DNA of 64,000 nt from positions 35,229 to 99,228 of the forward strand of contig NZ_LIXJ01000008.1 in assembly GCF_001905795.1 (NCBI RefSeq). The letters run 5' to 3'. Below the pieces are notes generated by a model. The model was not told the origin of the DNA, did not search any database, and was given only the letters and a program-made list of their open reading frames with translations. Origin of the DNA: Streptomyces sp. CB01580 (GTDB taxonomy: Bacteria > Actinomycetota > Actinomycetes > Streptomycetales > Streptomycetaceae). Shown here one piece after another: positions 54,439-63,826 of the stretch; the stretch's first letter is position 1; the number at the start of each line of letters is the position of its first letter. Both the position numbers and the translations under genes were made by a program.

Positions 54439-55021
54439 GCGGACAGTATTGATCCCCTAGTAAACAAAGCGCGGATTCTGTATGTTTCATGGGCGCGGGC
54501 GCCCCAGGGCTCGAACGGGCCGGGTGCACCTGTGCGCGTTTCGCTTGCGAAGGACCGGGGGAAGGAGGGGGGACTTCGACGGCCGGCACCGCCGTGCGGC
54601 GCCCGGTACGCCGAGTTCATGACGTCTCTTCGACGGGCGAACGTTCCGATGGCCGGGGCCGCTGTGTCCGCCAGGCATCGACCGGGCAATTCCATGAGCC
54701 GTTCCGGCGGTTGAGGACCAGCACGAAGACGTGTCCGTGCCGGCCCCTCGGGGCCAGGGCACCTCCACGTTCCCGATCGCGTCTTCCGGTGCCGTCCCGT
54801 GTGCGCCGTCCCCGGTTGCGGGGTGTGCCCGGACCGGCGCTCCTTGCCCTTCCCGGCGCTCCGTCAACGTCGACGGTGCCATCTTCCGGGCCGCGAACCG
54901 TCCTGGTCCCGCGGCCTTCCGTTCGACGCTCCTGCCCGTCGTCCCGTCGGTGCCGCATGTTCGCAACTGCCCTCACCCGCACCGCAGATCACCTGAGCAT
55001 CACGTCACACGGAGGATTCCC
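54439..55021 (+). promoter_or_regulatory. Long leader of the biosynthetic operon with ARE-like site
   Basis: 583 bp without a recognised gene. The inverted repeat AAACAAA (54462-54468) / TATGTTT (54481-54487) with a 12-bp spacer is an ARE-like receptor site 24 bp after the TetR stop. AT-rich DNA around it probably holds the promoter. The rest is GC-rich; ORFs across it show no homology. GGAGGA precedes the dioxygenase ATG. Confidence 0.6.
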
Positions 55022-55801
55022 ATGACAGTGAACACTGAGATCGCCCGGGCGCAGATCTTCGCGAACGACGGATTCGTCACCACGGGCCCGTTGCTGTCGA
55101 CGGAGGAGGTGAGGACCTACCGGGACATCTACGACCGGTTCCTCAGCGGCGAGATCGAGAGCGGCGACAAGCGCTCCGACCTCGGGTCGCACGAGCCGCG
55201 CCGGGGCGGCGGCCAGGAGAACATCACCCAGATCATGTGGCCCTCCGCGCTCCACGAACCCCTGCGGGAGATGCCGTTGCACGCCAGGGCGCTGGAGACG
55301 GCGAAGGAACTGATCGGCGACGACGCCGTGTTCGACTTCGACATGCTGATCCACAAGGCGCCCCGCACCGGTGTGCCGACCCCGTGGCACCAGGACGCGG
55401 CCTACTGGATCGATCTGCCCGACAAGCGCGCGGTGTCCATCTGGGTGGCGCTGGACGACGCCGTCCTGGACAACGGCTGCATGTGGTACGTCCGGGGCTC
55501 GCACCGCGAGCCGATCCGGCCCCACTACGCGACCGGCGACGGCAAGAACATCCAGTGCGACTGCGCGGAGACGGAACCGGGCGCCACCGCGGTGCCGCTG
55601 TCCGCGGGCGAGGGCGTCGCGCACTCGGGCACCACCCTGCACTACTCGCGCGGCAACACCACGGACGGAGTGCGCCGCGCCTACATCCTCAACTTCCGGC
55701 CCGCAAAGATGCTCCGGCTGGAACGGGAACGCGGCTACGACGTGGGGCTGACGGAGAACGTAAGGCTCGTCCGCAACAGCGAGTTCGACGCGCAGAGCTG
55801 A
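55022..55801 (+). CDS. PhyH-family Fe(II)/2-oxoglutarate dioxygenase
   Basis: 259 aa. Iron triad H123-Q-D125 (PWHQDAAYW) with distal H207 (TLHYSRGNTT). The 2-oxoglutarate-binding Arg is in the RRAYILNF segment, and IWVALDDAVLDNGCMWYVRGSH is typical of the family. Hydroxylases of this kind tailor amino acids, sugars and nucleosides in natural-product pathways. First gene of the co-directional biosynthetic run, with an ideal GGAGGA site 6 nt before the ATG. Confidence 0.87.
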   Translation: MTVNTEIARAQIFANDGFVTTGPLLSTEEVRTYRDIYDRFLSGEIESGDKRSDLGSHEPRRGGGQENITQIMWPSALHEPLREMPLHARALETAKELIGDDAVFDFDMLIHKAPRTGVPTPWHQDAAYWIDLPDKRAVSIWVALDDAVLDNGCMWYVRGSHREPIRPHYATGDGKNIQCDCAETEPGATAVPLSAGEGVAHSGTTLHYSRGNTTDGVRRAYILNFRPAKMLRLERERGYDVGLTENVRLVRNSEFDAQS

Positions 55802-55843
55802 ACGCCCAGGCCCCTCCACCCCCTGACACCATCGAGGTATCCC

Positions 55844-57709
55844 ATGAACACTCCGGACCGTCCGGTGAAACTGAGTGGCGCGGTGATGACCCACCCTCGC
55901 CGACTGGAAGAGGCCCGTGAGGTCGCGGCCACCGACCCCCAGGGCCGCATCACGGTGGTCGTCGACCCCGAGCCCGACGGACGCCCCACCGCGCTGCGGG
56001 TGGCGCCGCTCTCCTGGGACTGCGTCGCCCCCGACGCCACGCACCACATGGTGCTGCAGGACGACGTGGCGATCGCCGACGGCTTCTTCGCCTACGCCGA
56101 GCAGGTCGCCGCGGCGGCCGGTGACGAAGCGGTCGCGTTCTACGCGGGCTGGGAGACCCGCAACGGCGCCGTGGCGCGGCTCGCGGCCCTGACCGGAGAT
56201 CCGTGGGCCTACACGCTCCAGGAGCACGTGCCGTGCTACGCGCTCATGCTGCCGGCCGAACTGGCCCGCGGTTACGCCCGGTTCCAGGCGGAGGACGAGC
56301 CCGGCTGGCCCTATGACGTCGTGGTGCAGCGCTATCTCAACGCACGCGGGGTCCGGGTCAGATTCTGCACGCCCAGCCTGGTGCAGCACATGGACATGCC
56401 CAGTCTCGCGGGCAACGCCTACCACGGGCTGCGCCAGGCGACGTCGTTCGCGGAGCGGGCCGGGGATCCGGAGCCCTACGAAGCGGTCCGCTTCCCGGTG
56501 GTGCCCTTCTACCAGTACGGTCTGGCCCGTTGTGCCGTCCGGCACGAGGAGGGCTGGGAGTACGTCGAGACCGAGCGTCACCTGAAGCGTATCGGGCTGC
56601 TGGACGACTGCCTCGCCGCCCTCGCGTCGGCCGCCGCGTCCCCGCTGTCCGACGAGACGCGCAGGGCGGTGTGGGTCACGGCCTACACCATCGGAGTCGT
56701 CACGGCCGGCTCCCCGGCCCCGGACGCGGCCACCGTCGAAGCGGCGATGCGGACACTGGGCCCCGGTGGCCTGTGCGAGGACTACCCCGTCGACGAACTG
56801 CTCGCCCTGGCCCGCCCGATCGCCGGTCTCGCGACGGACGCACTCTGGGCGGGGAGGGGGGCGCGCCGCGCCGACGCCGCCCGGCCGACGGCCCCGGCCG
56901 GGAGCAGGACCGTGGTGACCGGAGGATCGAGTCGCTTCGCCCGGCAGCTCGCGGGTCTGCTGGGCGACGGGGGTCTGGACGCCGTGCACCGGGCGGAGCC
57001 GCCGTCGGTGACGGATCTGACCGGGGCGCGGTACGTGGTGCATCTCGGTGGCGCCGTCCAGGGCGACGACCAGAGGCTCGACGGCGTGCTGAAGGCCGCG
57101 GAGGCCGCCGGCGTGGAGCGCCTGGTGTACGCCGGTTCGTACGCCGTGTACCGGGGGAGCGCGGCGGAGCGGATCGACGAGGACGCACTGACCGCGGCGC
57201 CGCAGGACCCCGTCGCGCTGGCCTGGTGGCAGGAGGAGCAGCGGTGCCGGGAATGGGGCGGGCGCACCGGCATCCCGGTGCAGGTGCTGCGGCTGGGCGA
57301 GCCGGTGGGGCCGTACGCCCCGCGCGAGGGCGCGTGCGTGCAATGGGTGCATTTGGCATGGACACGACACCCTGTGACTCTCTCCCCGGGGGACATCCAC
57401 CAGGTCCTGGACTACCGGGACATGGCCGACGCGATCGGGGCCGTCCTCGCCGCCGAGCCGTCGCGGCCGGTGTTCAACATCGCCACGGCGGCCTGCGCCG
57501 AGGAGGAACTGGCCGGCCTGGTCGCGGACGTCTCCCGCCGCACCCCCCGGGAGACCGGACCGCACACGGCGCCGCGCAACCGGCACATGGCGACGGATCT
57601 CATCGAGTCCGAGCTGGGCTGGACGAGTTCGGCGTCCCTGGTCGAGGGGCTGCGCGATCTCGCCCAGTGGTACGCCTGCGACATCCACGGCGGCGACCTC
57701 CTTCCCTGA
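55844..57709 (+). CDS. Two-domain protein: glycosyltransferase-like plus epimerase-like
   Basis: 621 aa. The N-terminal 290 residues resemble a GT-A fold enzyme: MVLQDDVAIADGFF (D73-D74) looks like the metal/nucleotide-sugar motif, then HVPCYALMLP and PYDVVVQRYL. From residue 357 a Rossmann domain of the NAD-sugar epimerase/dehydratase family follows (VVTGGSSRFA, YVVHLGGAVQ, YAGSYAVYRG at 429-438). The glycine loop is irregular and the catalytic YxxxK is not present (AWWQEEQRC lies at the place), so the second half may be structural or bind without catalysis. I do not recognise a characterised fusion of this layout. Confidence 0.65.
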   Translation: MNTPDRPVKLSGAVMTHPRRLEEAREVAATDPQGRITVVVDPEPDGRPTALRVAPLSWDCVAPDATHHMVLQDDVAIADGFFAYAEQVAAAAGDEAVAFYAGWETRNGAVARLAALTGDPWAYTLQEHVPCYALMLPAELARGYARFQAEDEPGWPYDVVVQRYLNARGVRVRFCTPSLVQHMDMPSLAGNAYHGLRQATSFAERAGDPEPYEAVRFPVVPFYQYGLARCAVRHEEGWEYVETERHLKRIGLLDDCLAALASAAASPLSDETRRAVWVTAYTIGVVTAGSPAPDAATVEAAMRTLGPGGLCEDYPVDELLALARPIAGLATDALWAGRGARRADAARPTAPAGSRTVVTGGSSRFARQLAGLLGDGGLDAVHRAEPPSVTDLTGARYVVHLGGAVQGDDQRLDGVLKAAEAAGVERLVYAGSYAVYRGSAAERIDEDALTAAPQDPVALAWWQEEQRCREWGGRTGIPVQVLRLGEPVGPYAPREGACVQWVHLAWTRHPVTLSPGDIHQVLDYRDMADAIGAVLAAEPSRPVFNIATAACAEEELAGLVADVSRRTPRETGPHTAPRNRHMATDLIESELGWTSSASLVEGLRDLAQWYACDIHGGDLLP

Positions 57710-57784
57710 CTCCCGCCCCGGCTCCCTTCCCGACCAACCGTTTCCTCAGTAACCGTCCTCCCTCCACACCCCTAGGAGCACTCG

Positions 57785-59626
57785 ATGTCCGGTATAGCCG
57801 GATGGGTAGATTTCTCGCGCGACGTGTCGGCACGGCAGGACGTCGCCGACGCAATTACGCGGACCATGGCACGCCGCGGGCCGGCCGTCGGCGGCACCTG
57901 GACCTGCGAACACGCCGCCCTGGGACAGCGGGTCCTGTCGGCCCACGGCCTGGAAGGCCGTAGCCTGCCCCTCACCGCCGCCGACGGCTCCGGCACCCGC
58001 GCCGTCATCTCCTTCAACGGCGAGCTCTACAACGCCGGGGAACTGCGAGCCCGGCTCCGCTCGCTCGGCCGGATCCTCGAAACCTCCACGGACGCCGAGG
58101 TCGCCCTCCACGCCTACCTGGAGTGGGGAGCGGACTTCGTCGGGCGGCTCGAAGGCGTCTACGGCTTCGCCCTCTGGGACGAACGGCGCCAGGAGCTGCT
58201 CCTCGTGCGCGACCGCCTGGGCGTCAAGCCGCTCTTCTACGCGCCCGCGCACACCGGCGTGGTGTTCGGGTCCGAACCGAAGGCGATCCTCGCGCACCCG
58301 GATTTCTCCCCCGTCCTGGATGCGGACGGGCTGCGGGACATCCTGTCGGTCGCCAGGGTCCCCGGCCACGCCGTCTTCCGCGGCATGCGGGAGGTCCTGG
58401 CCGGCTGCACGGTGCGTGTCACCCGGGAGGGCACGACGCAGGAACGCTACTGGGGCATGCGGCTCGGGGAGCACACCGACTCCTTGGAGCGGACCGTCTC
58501 CACCGTGCGCGAACTGCTCGAAACGGTCGTCGGCGACCACATGGTCGCCGAGATCCCGCCCGCGGCGCTGCTGTCGGGAGGGCTGGACTCGAGCTCCCTG
58601 ACGGCGCTGGCGGCCCAGGTCGCCCGGCGCGAAGGACTGGGCACGCTGCGCTCCTTCGCCGTCGACGACCACGACCCCTCGCTGCCCGACGGCACCTCCG
58701 GCAACGAGGACCACATCTACGCCCGGCTGATGGCGGACCACGTCGGCTCGGACCTGACCGAGATCCCGCTCGGCTCGCTGGACCTGCTCGACCCGGCCCT
58801 GCGGGCGTCCGTCCTGGGCGCCTACGACCTGCCCATCAACAAGGGCGACCAGTACGCCTCCCTGTACCGGCTGTTCGGCACCGCTCGCCGACACGCCACG
58901 GTGGCCCTGTCCGGCGAGTGCGGGGACGACGTCTTCGGCGGCTACAACTGGCAGCGTCTGCCGGAATGGGTCTTCGCCGGTACGTATCCCTGGGTGGCGC
59001 AGGGGCGGGACCGCTACGTCGGGAACGACGAGATCTTCGATGCCGGCCTGCTGGCCAAGCTCGACCTGACCGCCTACGAACTCGACACGCACAGTGCCGC
59101 GCTGGCGGAGCTGGGGGCGGCCGGGCAGATCTCCGACCCGAAGGAAGCACGGCACCGTGAGGTCACCTATCTCGCACTGACCCGCCACTCCCGCGTCCTG
59201 TTCGACCGGCTCGACCGGCTGGGCATGAGCTGCGGCCTGCAGATCCGCATCCCCTTCGCCGACCACCGGCTCATCGACTACACGTTCAACGTCCCCTGGG
59301 CCATGAAGAGCTTCGACGGCCGGGAGAAGAGCCTGCTGCGCGCGGCCATGCGCGATCTGCTCCCCGAACGCGTGGCCATGCGGATCAAGACCCCGTACCC
59401 CAATCTGCGCACCGGCGCCTACGACCGTGTCCTGCGCGAGCGCCTCGCCGGGATCGTCCGGGACCCGCACAGCCCGAGCGCCCCGCTCTTCTCGGAGGAA
59501 CTCAAGCAGGCGGTGGCGTCGCACGGAGCGGACGGGCTGCGGCAGGGCGTGAGCCGGGCCGCTCTGGAGACCGCCCTCCAACTCGACACCTGGCTCACGT
59601 CCTACGACGTCCGCGTCGCTCTGTGA
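57785..59626 (+). CDS. Asparagine-synthetase homologue lacking the Cys2 nucleophile
   Basis: 613 aa with the full AsnB layout. The glutaminase-like N-terminal domain (FNGELYNAGELRARL, RDRLGVKPLFY) and the synthetase domain (LLSGGLDSSSL near residue 264, LSGECGDDVFGGYNW) are conserved. The N-terminus reads M-S-G-I-A-G-W; AsnB has Cys at position 2, the glutamine-cleaving nucleophile, which here is Ser. The ATP-binding PP motif is intact, so it should adenylate a carboxylate and use free ammonia or an internal/external amine (amide or lactam formation, as in beta-lactam synthetase relatives). AGGAG precedes the ATG. Within the biosynthetic run it is a key amide-forming step. Confidence 0.85.
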   Translation: MSGIAGWVDFSRDVSARQDVADAITRTMARRGPAVGGTWTCEHAALGQRVLSAHGLEGRSLPLTAADGSGTRAVISFNGELYNAGELRARLRSLGRILETSTDAEVALHAYLEWGADFVGRLEGVYGFALWDERRQELLLVRDRLGVKPLFYAPAHTGVVFGSEPKAILAHPDFSPVLDADGLRDILSVARVPGHAVFRGMREVLAGCTVRVTREGTTQERYWGMRLGEHTDSLERTVSTVRELLETVVGDHMVAEIPPAALLSGGLDSSSLTALAAQVARREGLGTLRSFAVDDHDPSLPDGTSGNEDHIYARLMADHVGSDLTEIPLGSLDLLDPALRASVLGAYDLPINKGDQYASLYRLFGTARRHATVALSGECGDDVFGGYNWQRLPEWVFAGTYPWVAQGRDRYVGNDEIFDAGLLAKLDLTAYELDTHSAALAELGAAGQISDPKEARHREVTYLALTRHSRVLFDRLDRLGMSCGLQIRIPFADHRLIDYTFNVPWAMKSFDGREKSLLRAAMRDLLPERVAMRIKTPYPNLRTGAYDRVLRERLAGIVRDPHSPSAPLFSEELKQAVASHGADGLRQGVSRAALETALQLDTWLTSYDVRVAL

Positions 59627-59696
59627 GCCCCCGCCTCCGCAGGCGGTGCCCCGGCCACGCGCAGCACGCCGGGAACCCGCCTGCGGCGGCGCCCCC

Positions 59697-59744
59697 TTCC
59701 TGTCCACAGCCCTGGAAACCTTCCTGCCCACAGTCCTGGAAAGT
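59697..59744 (+). repeat. 24-bp tandem duplication before the MFS start
   Basis: 59697-59720 and 59721-59744 match at about 21 of 24 positions (TTCCTG(T/C)CCACAG(C/T)CCTGGAAA core). It lies between the synthetase stop and the MFS ATG and would encode FLSTALET/FLPTVLES if read in the MFS frame. Confidence 0.7.
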
Positions 59745-59747
59745 CAG

Positions 59748-60959
59748 ATGAGCCTGTCCCTCGCCACGCCGTCCCGTCTGTGGACGCCGAACTTCGCGTT
59801 CTACTTCACCGCCCGCGTCGCGTCGCAGGTCGGCGACACCATGATCCCGGTCGCGACAGCCGTGGCGATGTTCTCCCTCGGATACGGCGTCAGTGGCGTC
59901 GGCTACTCGCTGGGCGCCTGGATGGGGGCCTTCGCGCTCTGCGTCGTCTTCGGAGGCGTGTTCGCGGACCGCTTCCACCCCCGTCCCCTGATGATCGGCG
60001 CGGACGCGACACGGTTCCTCGTGCAACTGCTGCTCGCCGCCTACCTGTGGCTCGGTCACCCGCCCCTCGCCGTCATGATCGTCGGATCGCTGATCGGCGG
60101 GGTGGCCACCGCCATGTTCCAGCCCGGCACCTCCAGTCTCGTGCCCCAGGTCGCGGCCGACCCGCAGAAGGCCAACGGTGTCCTGCGGGTCAGCGAGGGC
60201 TTCGCCACCATGGCCGGTCCGGCACTGGCCGGCACCCTCGTCGCCATGGCGTCACCGGCCTGGGTCTTCGCTCTCGACGCCGTCACCTTCGCGGTCAGCG
60301 GGCTCTGCCTGCTGGCACTGCGCCTCGCACCCGTCCGGGCCGACCGGGACGCCTCCACGCTCACCAACCTCCTCACCGGGTGGCACGAGTTCCGCTCCCG
60401 CGCCTGGCTGTGGTCCGTCATCCTCATCTGGTGGGTCCTGGGCGTCTTCGTCTGGGGCCCCATCGTCCCGCTCGGCTCCGCCGCCATCATCGCGGAGCAC
60501 GGCAAGGCCGCCTTCGGTTACGCGGAGGCCGCCTTCGGCGCCGGCTGCGCGATCGGCGGTCTCGTCGCCATCCGCGTCCGCGCCGCGCGTCCGCTGCGCG
60601 CGGGCGGCATCGCCATGCTCCTGTTCCCCCTCATGCCCCTGGCCGCCGCCCTCGTCCCCGTCCAGCCCCTGCTCATGGCCGGGTACGCGATCAGCGGCAT
60701 CGGCTGGGCGTTCTGGGGGGTCCAGTGGTCCACCACGGTCCAGACCCAGATCCCCGAGGACCGACTCAACCGGGTCGCCGCCTACCAGGTCGCCGGATCC
60801 ATCCTCGCCGTCCCGCTCGGCCAGGTCATCGCCGGTCCGGCCACCCACCTCGCCGACCTGCGGTCGCTCCTGCTGGCCTCGACCGTGGCGGCCGTCGCCT
60901 GCGCCCTCGCCCTGCTCGCCATCCCCGCCATCCGCAACCTGCCACGCGCCCGTCCCTGA
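59748..60959 (+). CDS. MFS exporter
   Basis: 403 aa with about 12 membrane helices, EntS/ErmB-like MFS subgroup (FAFYFTARVASQVGDTMIPVA, GGVFADRFHPRPLMIGADATR with the loop-2/3 motif). It is probably the export and self-resistance pump for the cluster product. ATG 59748 follows the tandem repeat, and no clear ribosome site is visible (GGAAAGTC is the best); an in-frame extension through the repeat to 59646 is possible. Confidence 0.83.
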   Translation: MSLSLATPSRLWTPNFAFYFTARVASQVGDTMIPVATAVAMFSLGYGVSGVGYSLGAWMGAFALCVVFGGVFADRFHPRPLMIGADATRFLVQLLLAAYLWLGHPPLAVMIVGSLIGGVATAMFQPGTSSLVPQVAADPQKANGVLRVSEGFATMAGPALAGTLVAMASPAWVFALDAVTFAVSGLCLLALRLAPVRADRDASTLTNLLTGWHEFRSRAWLWSVILIWWVLGVFVWGPIVPLGSAAIIAEHGKAAFGYAEAAFGAGCAIGGLVAIRVRAARPLRAGGIAMLLFPLMPLAAALVPVQPLLMAGYAISGIGWAFWGVQWSTTVQTQIPEDRLNRVAAYQVAGSILAVPLGQVIAGPATHLADLRSLLLASTVAAVACALALLAIPAIRNLPRARP

Positions 60960-61116
60960 CCGACGCCCGTCCCCGACCCACCGGCCACCCCACACCCACC
61001 AGCCCGCACACCACCGGCCACTTTGCACCCACCGGCCATCCGCGGCGCCTCCGGTCCCGTATGCCCGAGGCGCTCCTCACCCGTGCCCGAAAACCGCTGA
61101 AGGAAGGACCACGACC

Positions 61117-62436
61117 TTGCACGCGCCCCGCAGAATCACCGTGATCGGCACCGGATACCTCGGAATCACCCATGCGGCCTGCATGGCCGAACTGGGCTAC
61201 GAGGTCCTGGGCCTGGACATCGACGTGGACAAGGTCCGCCGACTCGCAGGCGGCGACCTGCCCATCCACGAGAACGGACTCGGAGCCCTCCTGCGCAACG
61301 GGCTGGAGTCGGGACGGCTGCGGTTCACCACCTCCTTCGAGGAGGCAGCGGCCTTCGGAGACGTGCACTTCCTCTGCCTCGGCACTCCCCAGTCCGCCGA
61401 CGGGCACGCCGCCGACACCTCCCAGCTCGACGCGGCCGTCGACGCCCTGGCCCCCCACCTCGTCCGGCCGTGCCTCGTCGTCGGCAAGTCGACGGTGCCG
61501 GTCGGCACGGCCGACCGGCTCGCCCGCCGACTCCAGGAACTGGCACCCGCCAAGACGGGCGCCGACCTGGCCTGGAACCCCGAGTTCCTGCGCGAGGGGT
61601 TCGCGGTCGAGGACACCCTGCGCCCCGACCGGATCGTTCTCGGCGTGCGGACCGCGCAGGCGGAACGCACCCTGCGCGAGCTGTACCGACCGCTGGGCGA
61701 CCCCCCTTGCGTCGTGACCGACTTCGCCACCGCGGAGCTCGTCAAGACCGCCGCGAACTCCTTCCTCGCCACGAAGATCTCCTACATCAACGCCATGGCC
61801 GAACTGTGCGAGGCGGTCGACGCCGACGTCGTGGCGCTGGCCGAGGCCCTGTCCCACGACGACCGCATCGGCAAGCGATTCCTGCATCCGGGCATCGGAT
61901 TCGGCGGCGGCTGCCTCCCGAAGGACATCCGTGCCTTCCGGGCCCGGGCCGAGGAGCTCGGAGTGGGCCACGCGCTGGCGTTCCTGGGCGAGGTCGACGC
62001 GATCAACACCCGACGCCGGGAACGGGCCGTGGAGCTGGCCCGCGACCTGGCGGGCGGATCGCTGGAGAACTGCCCCGTCGCGGTCCTGGGCGCGGCCTTC
62101 AAGCCGGACTCCGACGACATCCGCGACTCCCCGGCCCTGGCCGTGGCGAAGGCGCTCGCGGGAGAAGGCGCAAGGGTGTCGGTCTACGACCCGGCCGCGC
62201 TCGACAACGCCCGCAAGTCCTGCCCGGAACTCGGCTACGCGGGCTCCGCGGTGGAGGCGGCGACCGGCGCGCGCGTCACCCTGCTGCTCACCGAATGGGC
62301 GGACTTCACCGGTCTCGACCCGGTCGCGCTCGGCACCGTCAGCGGCGAACGCAACATCGTCGACGGGCGCAACGTCCTCGACGCCGCCGCCTGGCGCACC
62401 GCCGGCTGGAACTACCGGGCTCCCGGCCGCCCCTGA
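61117..62436 (+). CDS. UDP-glucose/GDP-mannose 6-dehydrogenase family protein
   Basis: 439 aa. Rossmann loop GTGYLG (residues 11-16), NPEFLREGFAVED, catalytic Cys266 in GFGGGCLPKD, and a C-terminal UDP-binding domain (AFKPDSDDIRDSPAL). It oxidises the C6 of a nucleotide hexose to the uronic acid in two NAD+ steps, giving UDP-glucuronate if the substrate is UDP-glucose. The start is TTG 61117 behind AAGGAAGG. It presumably supplies the donor for the following glycosyltransferase and a carboxylate for amidation (inference). Confidence 0.9.
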   Translation: MHAPRRITVIGTGYLGITHAACMAELGYEVLGLDIDVDKVRRLAGGDLPIHENGLGALLRNGLESGRLRFTTSFEEAAAFGDVHFLCLGTPQSADGHAADTSQLDAAVDALAPHLVRPCLVVGKSTVPVGTADRLARRLQELAPAKTGADLAWNPEFLREGFAVEDTLRPDRIVLGVRTAQAERTLRELYRPLGDPPCVVTDFATAELVKTAANSFLATKISYINAMAELCEAVDADVVALAEALSHDDRIGKRFLHPGIGFGGGCLPKDIRAFRARAEELGVGHALAFLGEVDAINTRRRERAVELARDLAGGSLENCPVAVLGAAFKPDSDDIRDSPALAVAKALAGEGARVSVYDPAALDNARKSCPELGYAGSAVEAATGARVTLLLTEWADFTGLDPVALGTVSGERNIVDGRNVLDAAAWRTAGWNYRAPGRP

Positions 62437-62512
62437 ACCGGGCCGGCACCGACACCCCGCACGTCCTTGCGCCCCACCACGTTGCCACGCCGACAGACCT
62501 GGAGTGTTCCCC

Positions 62513-63784
62513 GTGTCTCCGCACGATCCTCAGCTGACCGGCATCATTGTCGTCAACGAACGCTACTTCCCCGACAGCGAACTGGCCCCGGCCCATGTCG
62601 GTGCGACGTCCTTCGCCCGCTCCGTACTGCGCTGCCTGCGGGGGGCCGGCCTGTCCGCGGGCGTCCTGCTCTACCAGCGTGACGAGGACCTCGTCGAGCC
62701 CCGGATACGCCTGGCCCGTCGCTCCGGAGTCGTCTGCGGGCTCCTGCAGTTCAACTTCCGGATGGCGCGGCGGGTGGTCAGCGGCGCCATCGCCGAGGCC
62801 GCGAGGCTCCTGCTCGCCGAGCACGGCGAGACGCGTCAGGCCATGCTCTACTACCAGACCGACTCCCTCCTGGGCTTCCACCCCGATGAGTTCGCCTGCT
62901 GCGTGACCCATCACGGCCCGTTCGTGCACGACTTCGTCGGTACGTTCTCGGCCGACGCGACCGGCCGGGCGTTCGGCGACGCGACGAAGGCACTGCACCT
63001 GCTCAAGCACCAGGAACTCGGCCTGGACAGGGTCCGTACGAACGAGCGCATGTTCGTCCTGCAACACTCCCGCCTGCAGCGCACCCACCTGATCAACCGC
63101 GGCGTCGACGAGCGTCGCATCCGGGCCGTGCGACCGCCCATCGTGCTGCCGGACACGGTCGAACCCCTGCGTGACCCGGTCCTCCAGGGCTTCGTGGAGG
63201 GCGCTGCCGTGCTCGCCTTCACGGCGGTCGCGCGACTGGACTACTTCAAGAACGTCGAACTGCTCGTCGACGGCTGTGTCCAGGCGCGCCGACGTGGTGT
63301 CCCGCTGCGCATCCTGGTCGTCGGGGACGGCGTCGACGACGTCGCCGCCCGTGAGAGCCTGCGCTCGCGCGTGCCCGCCGAGTACGCCGACGCGTTCATG
63401 GCCGTCGGCAAACTGCCCAAACCGCAGCTCTACGCGCTGTTCGACAAGGCGAGACCGGTCGGCGTCTTCATCTGCCCCTCGCGCTACGAGACCCTGGGGA
63501 TCACCCCGCTGGAGGCCGCCCTCTCCGGCGTGTGCACCCTCATGATCGACTCGGACAAGGTCGAGGCCCGCAGGTTCTTCCCCCGGACCCACCTCTTCGG
63601 ACCCACCGGTGATGCGCTGGCCGACGCCGTCGTCCGCGTGCACGACAGCCATCTGGGCATCGAGCAGCTCGGCAAGCAGTTGCGCGCGGACATCTCCACC
63701 GAGATCTCCCGGGAGAAGTTCGAGCAGGACACGCTCACCGCCTGGGAGCACTTCTCCCGGGCCGTGCACACGGCCACCGCCTGA
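62513..63784 (+). CDS. GT4-family glycosyltransferase
   Basis: 423 aa, GT-B fold. The C-terminal half shows AFTAVARLDYFKNVELLVDGC, LRILVVGDGVDD and the retaining-GT motif RYETLGITPLEAALSG (E..x7..E). The N-terminal acceptor half (VNERYFPDSELAPAHVGATSFARSVL) is not one I can assign. GTG 62513 is preceded by GGAG. Likely transfers a sugar or uronic acid to the product core. Confidence 0.85.
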   Translation: MSPHDPQLTGIIVVNERYFPDSELAPAHVGATSFARSVLRCLRGAGLSAGVLLYQRDEDLVEPRIRLARRSGVVCGLLQFNFRMARRVVSGAIAEAARLLLAEHGETRQAMLYYQTDSLLGFHPDEFACCVTHHGPFVHDFVGTFSADATGRAFGDATKALHLLKHQELGLDRVRTNERMFVLQHSRLQRTHLINRGVDERRIRAVRPPIVLPDTVEPLRDPVLQGFVEGAAVLAFTAVARLDYFKNVELLVDGCVQARRRGVPLRILVVGDGVDDVAARESLRSRVPAEYADAFMAVGKLPKPQLYALFDKARPVGVFICPSRYETLGITPLEAALSGVCTLMIDSDKVEARRFFPRTHLFGPTGDALADAVVRVHDSHLGIEQLGKQLRADISTEISREKFEQDTLTAWEHFSRAVHTATA

Positions 63785-63826
63785 CCACCGGCCGTACACC
63801 GGCCGCCCGTTGGAGGAGCAACGACG

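Noticed and set aside
54489..55021. Possible leader peptide or small gene before the dioxygenase
   Set aside because: The frames are Pro/Arg-rich with no homology, and no frame has a start with a convincing ribosome site.
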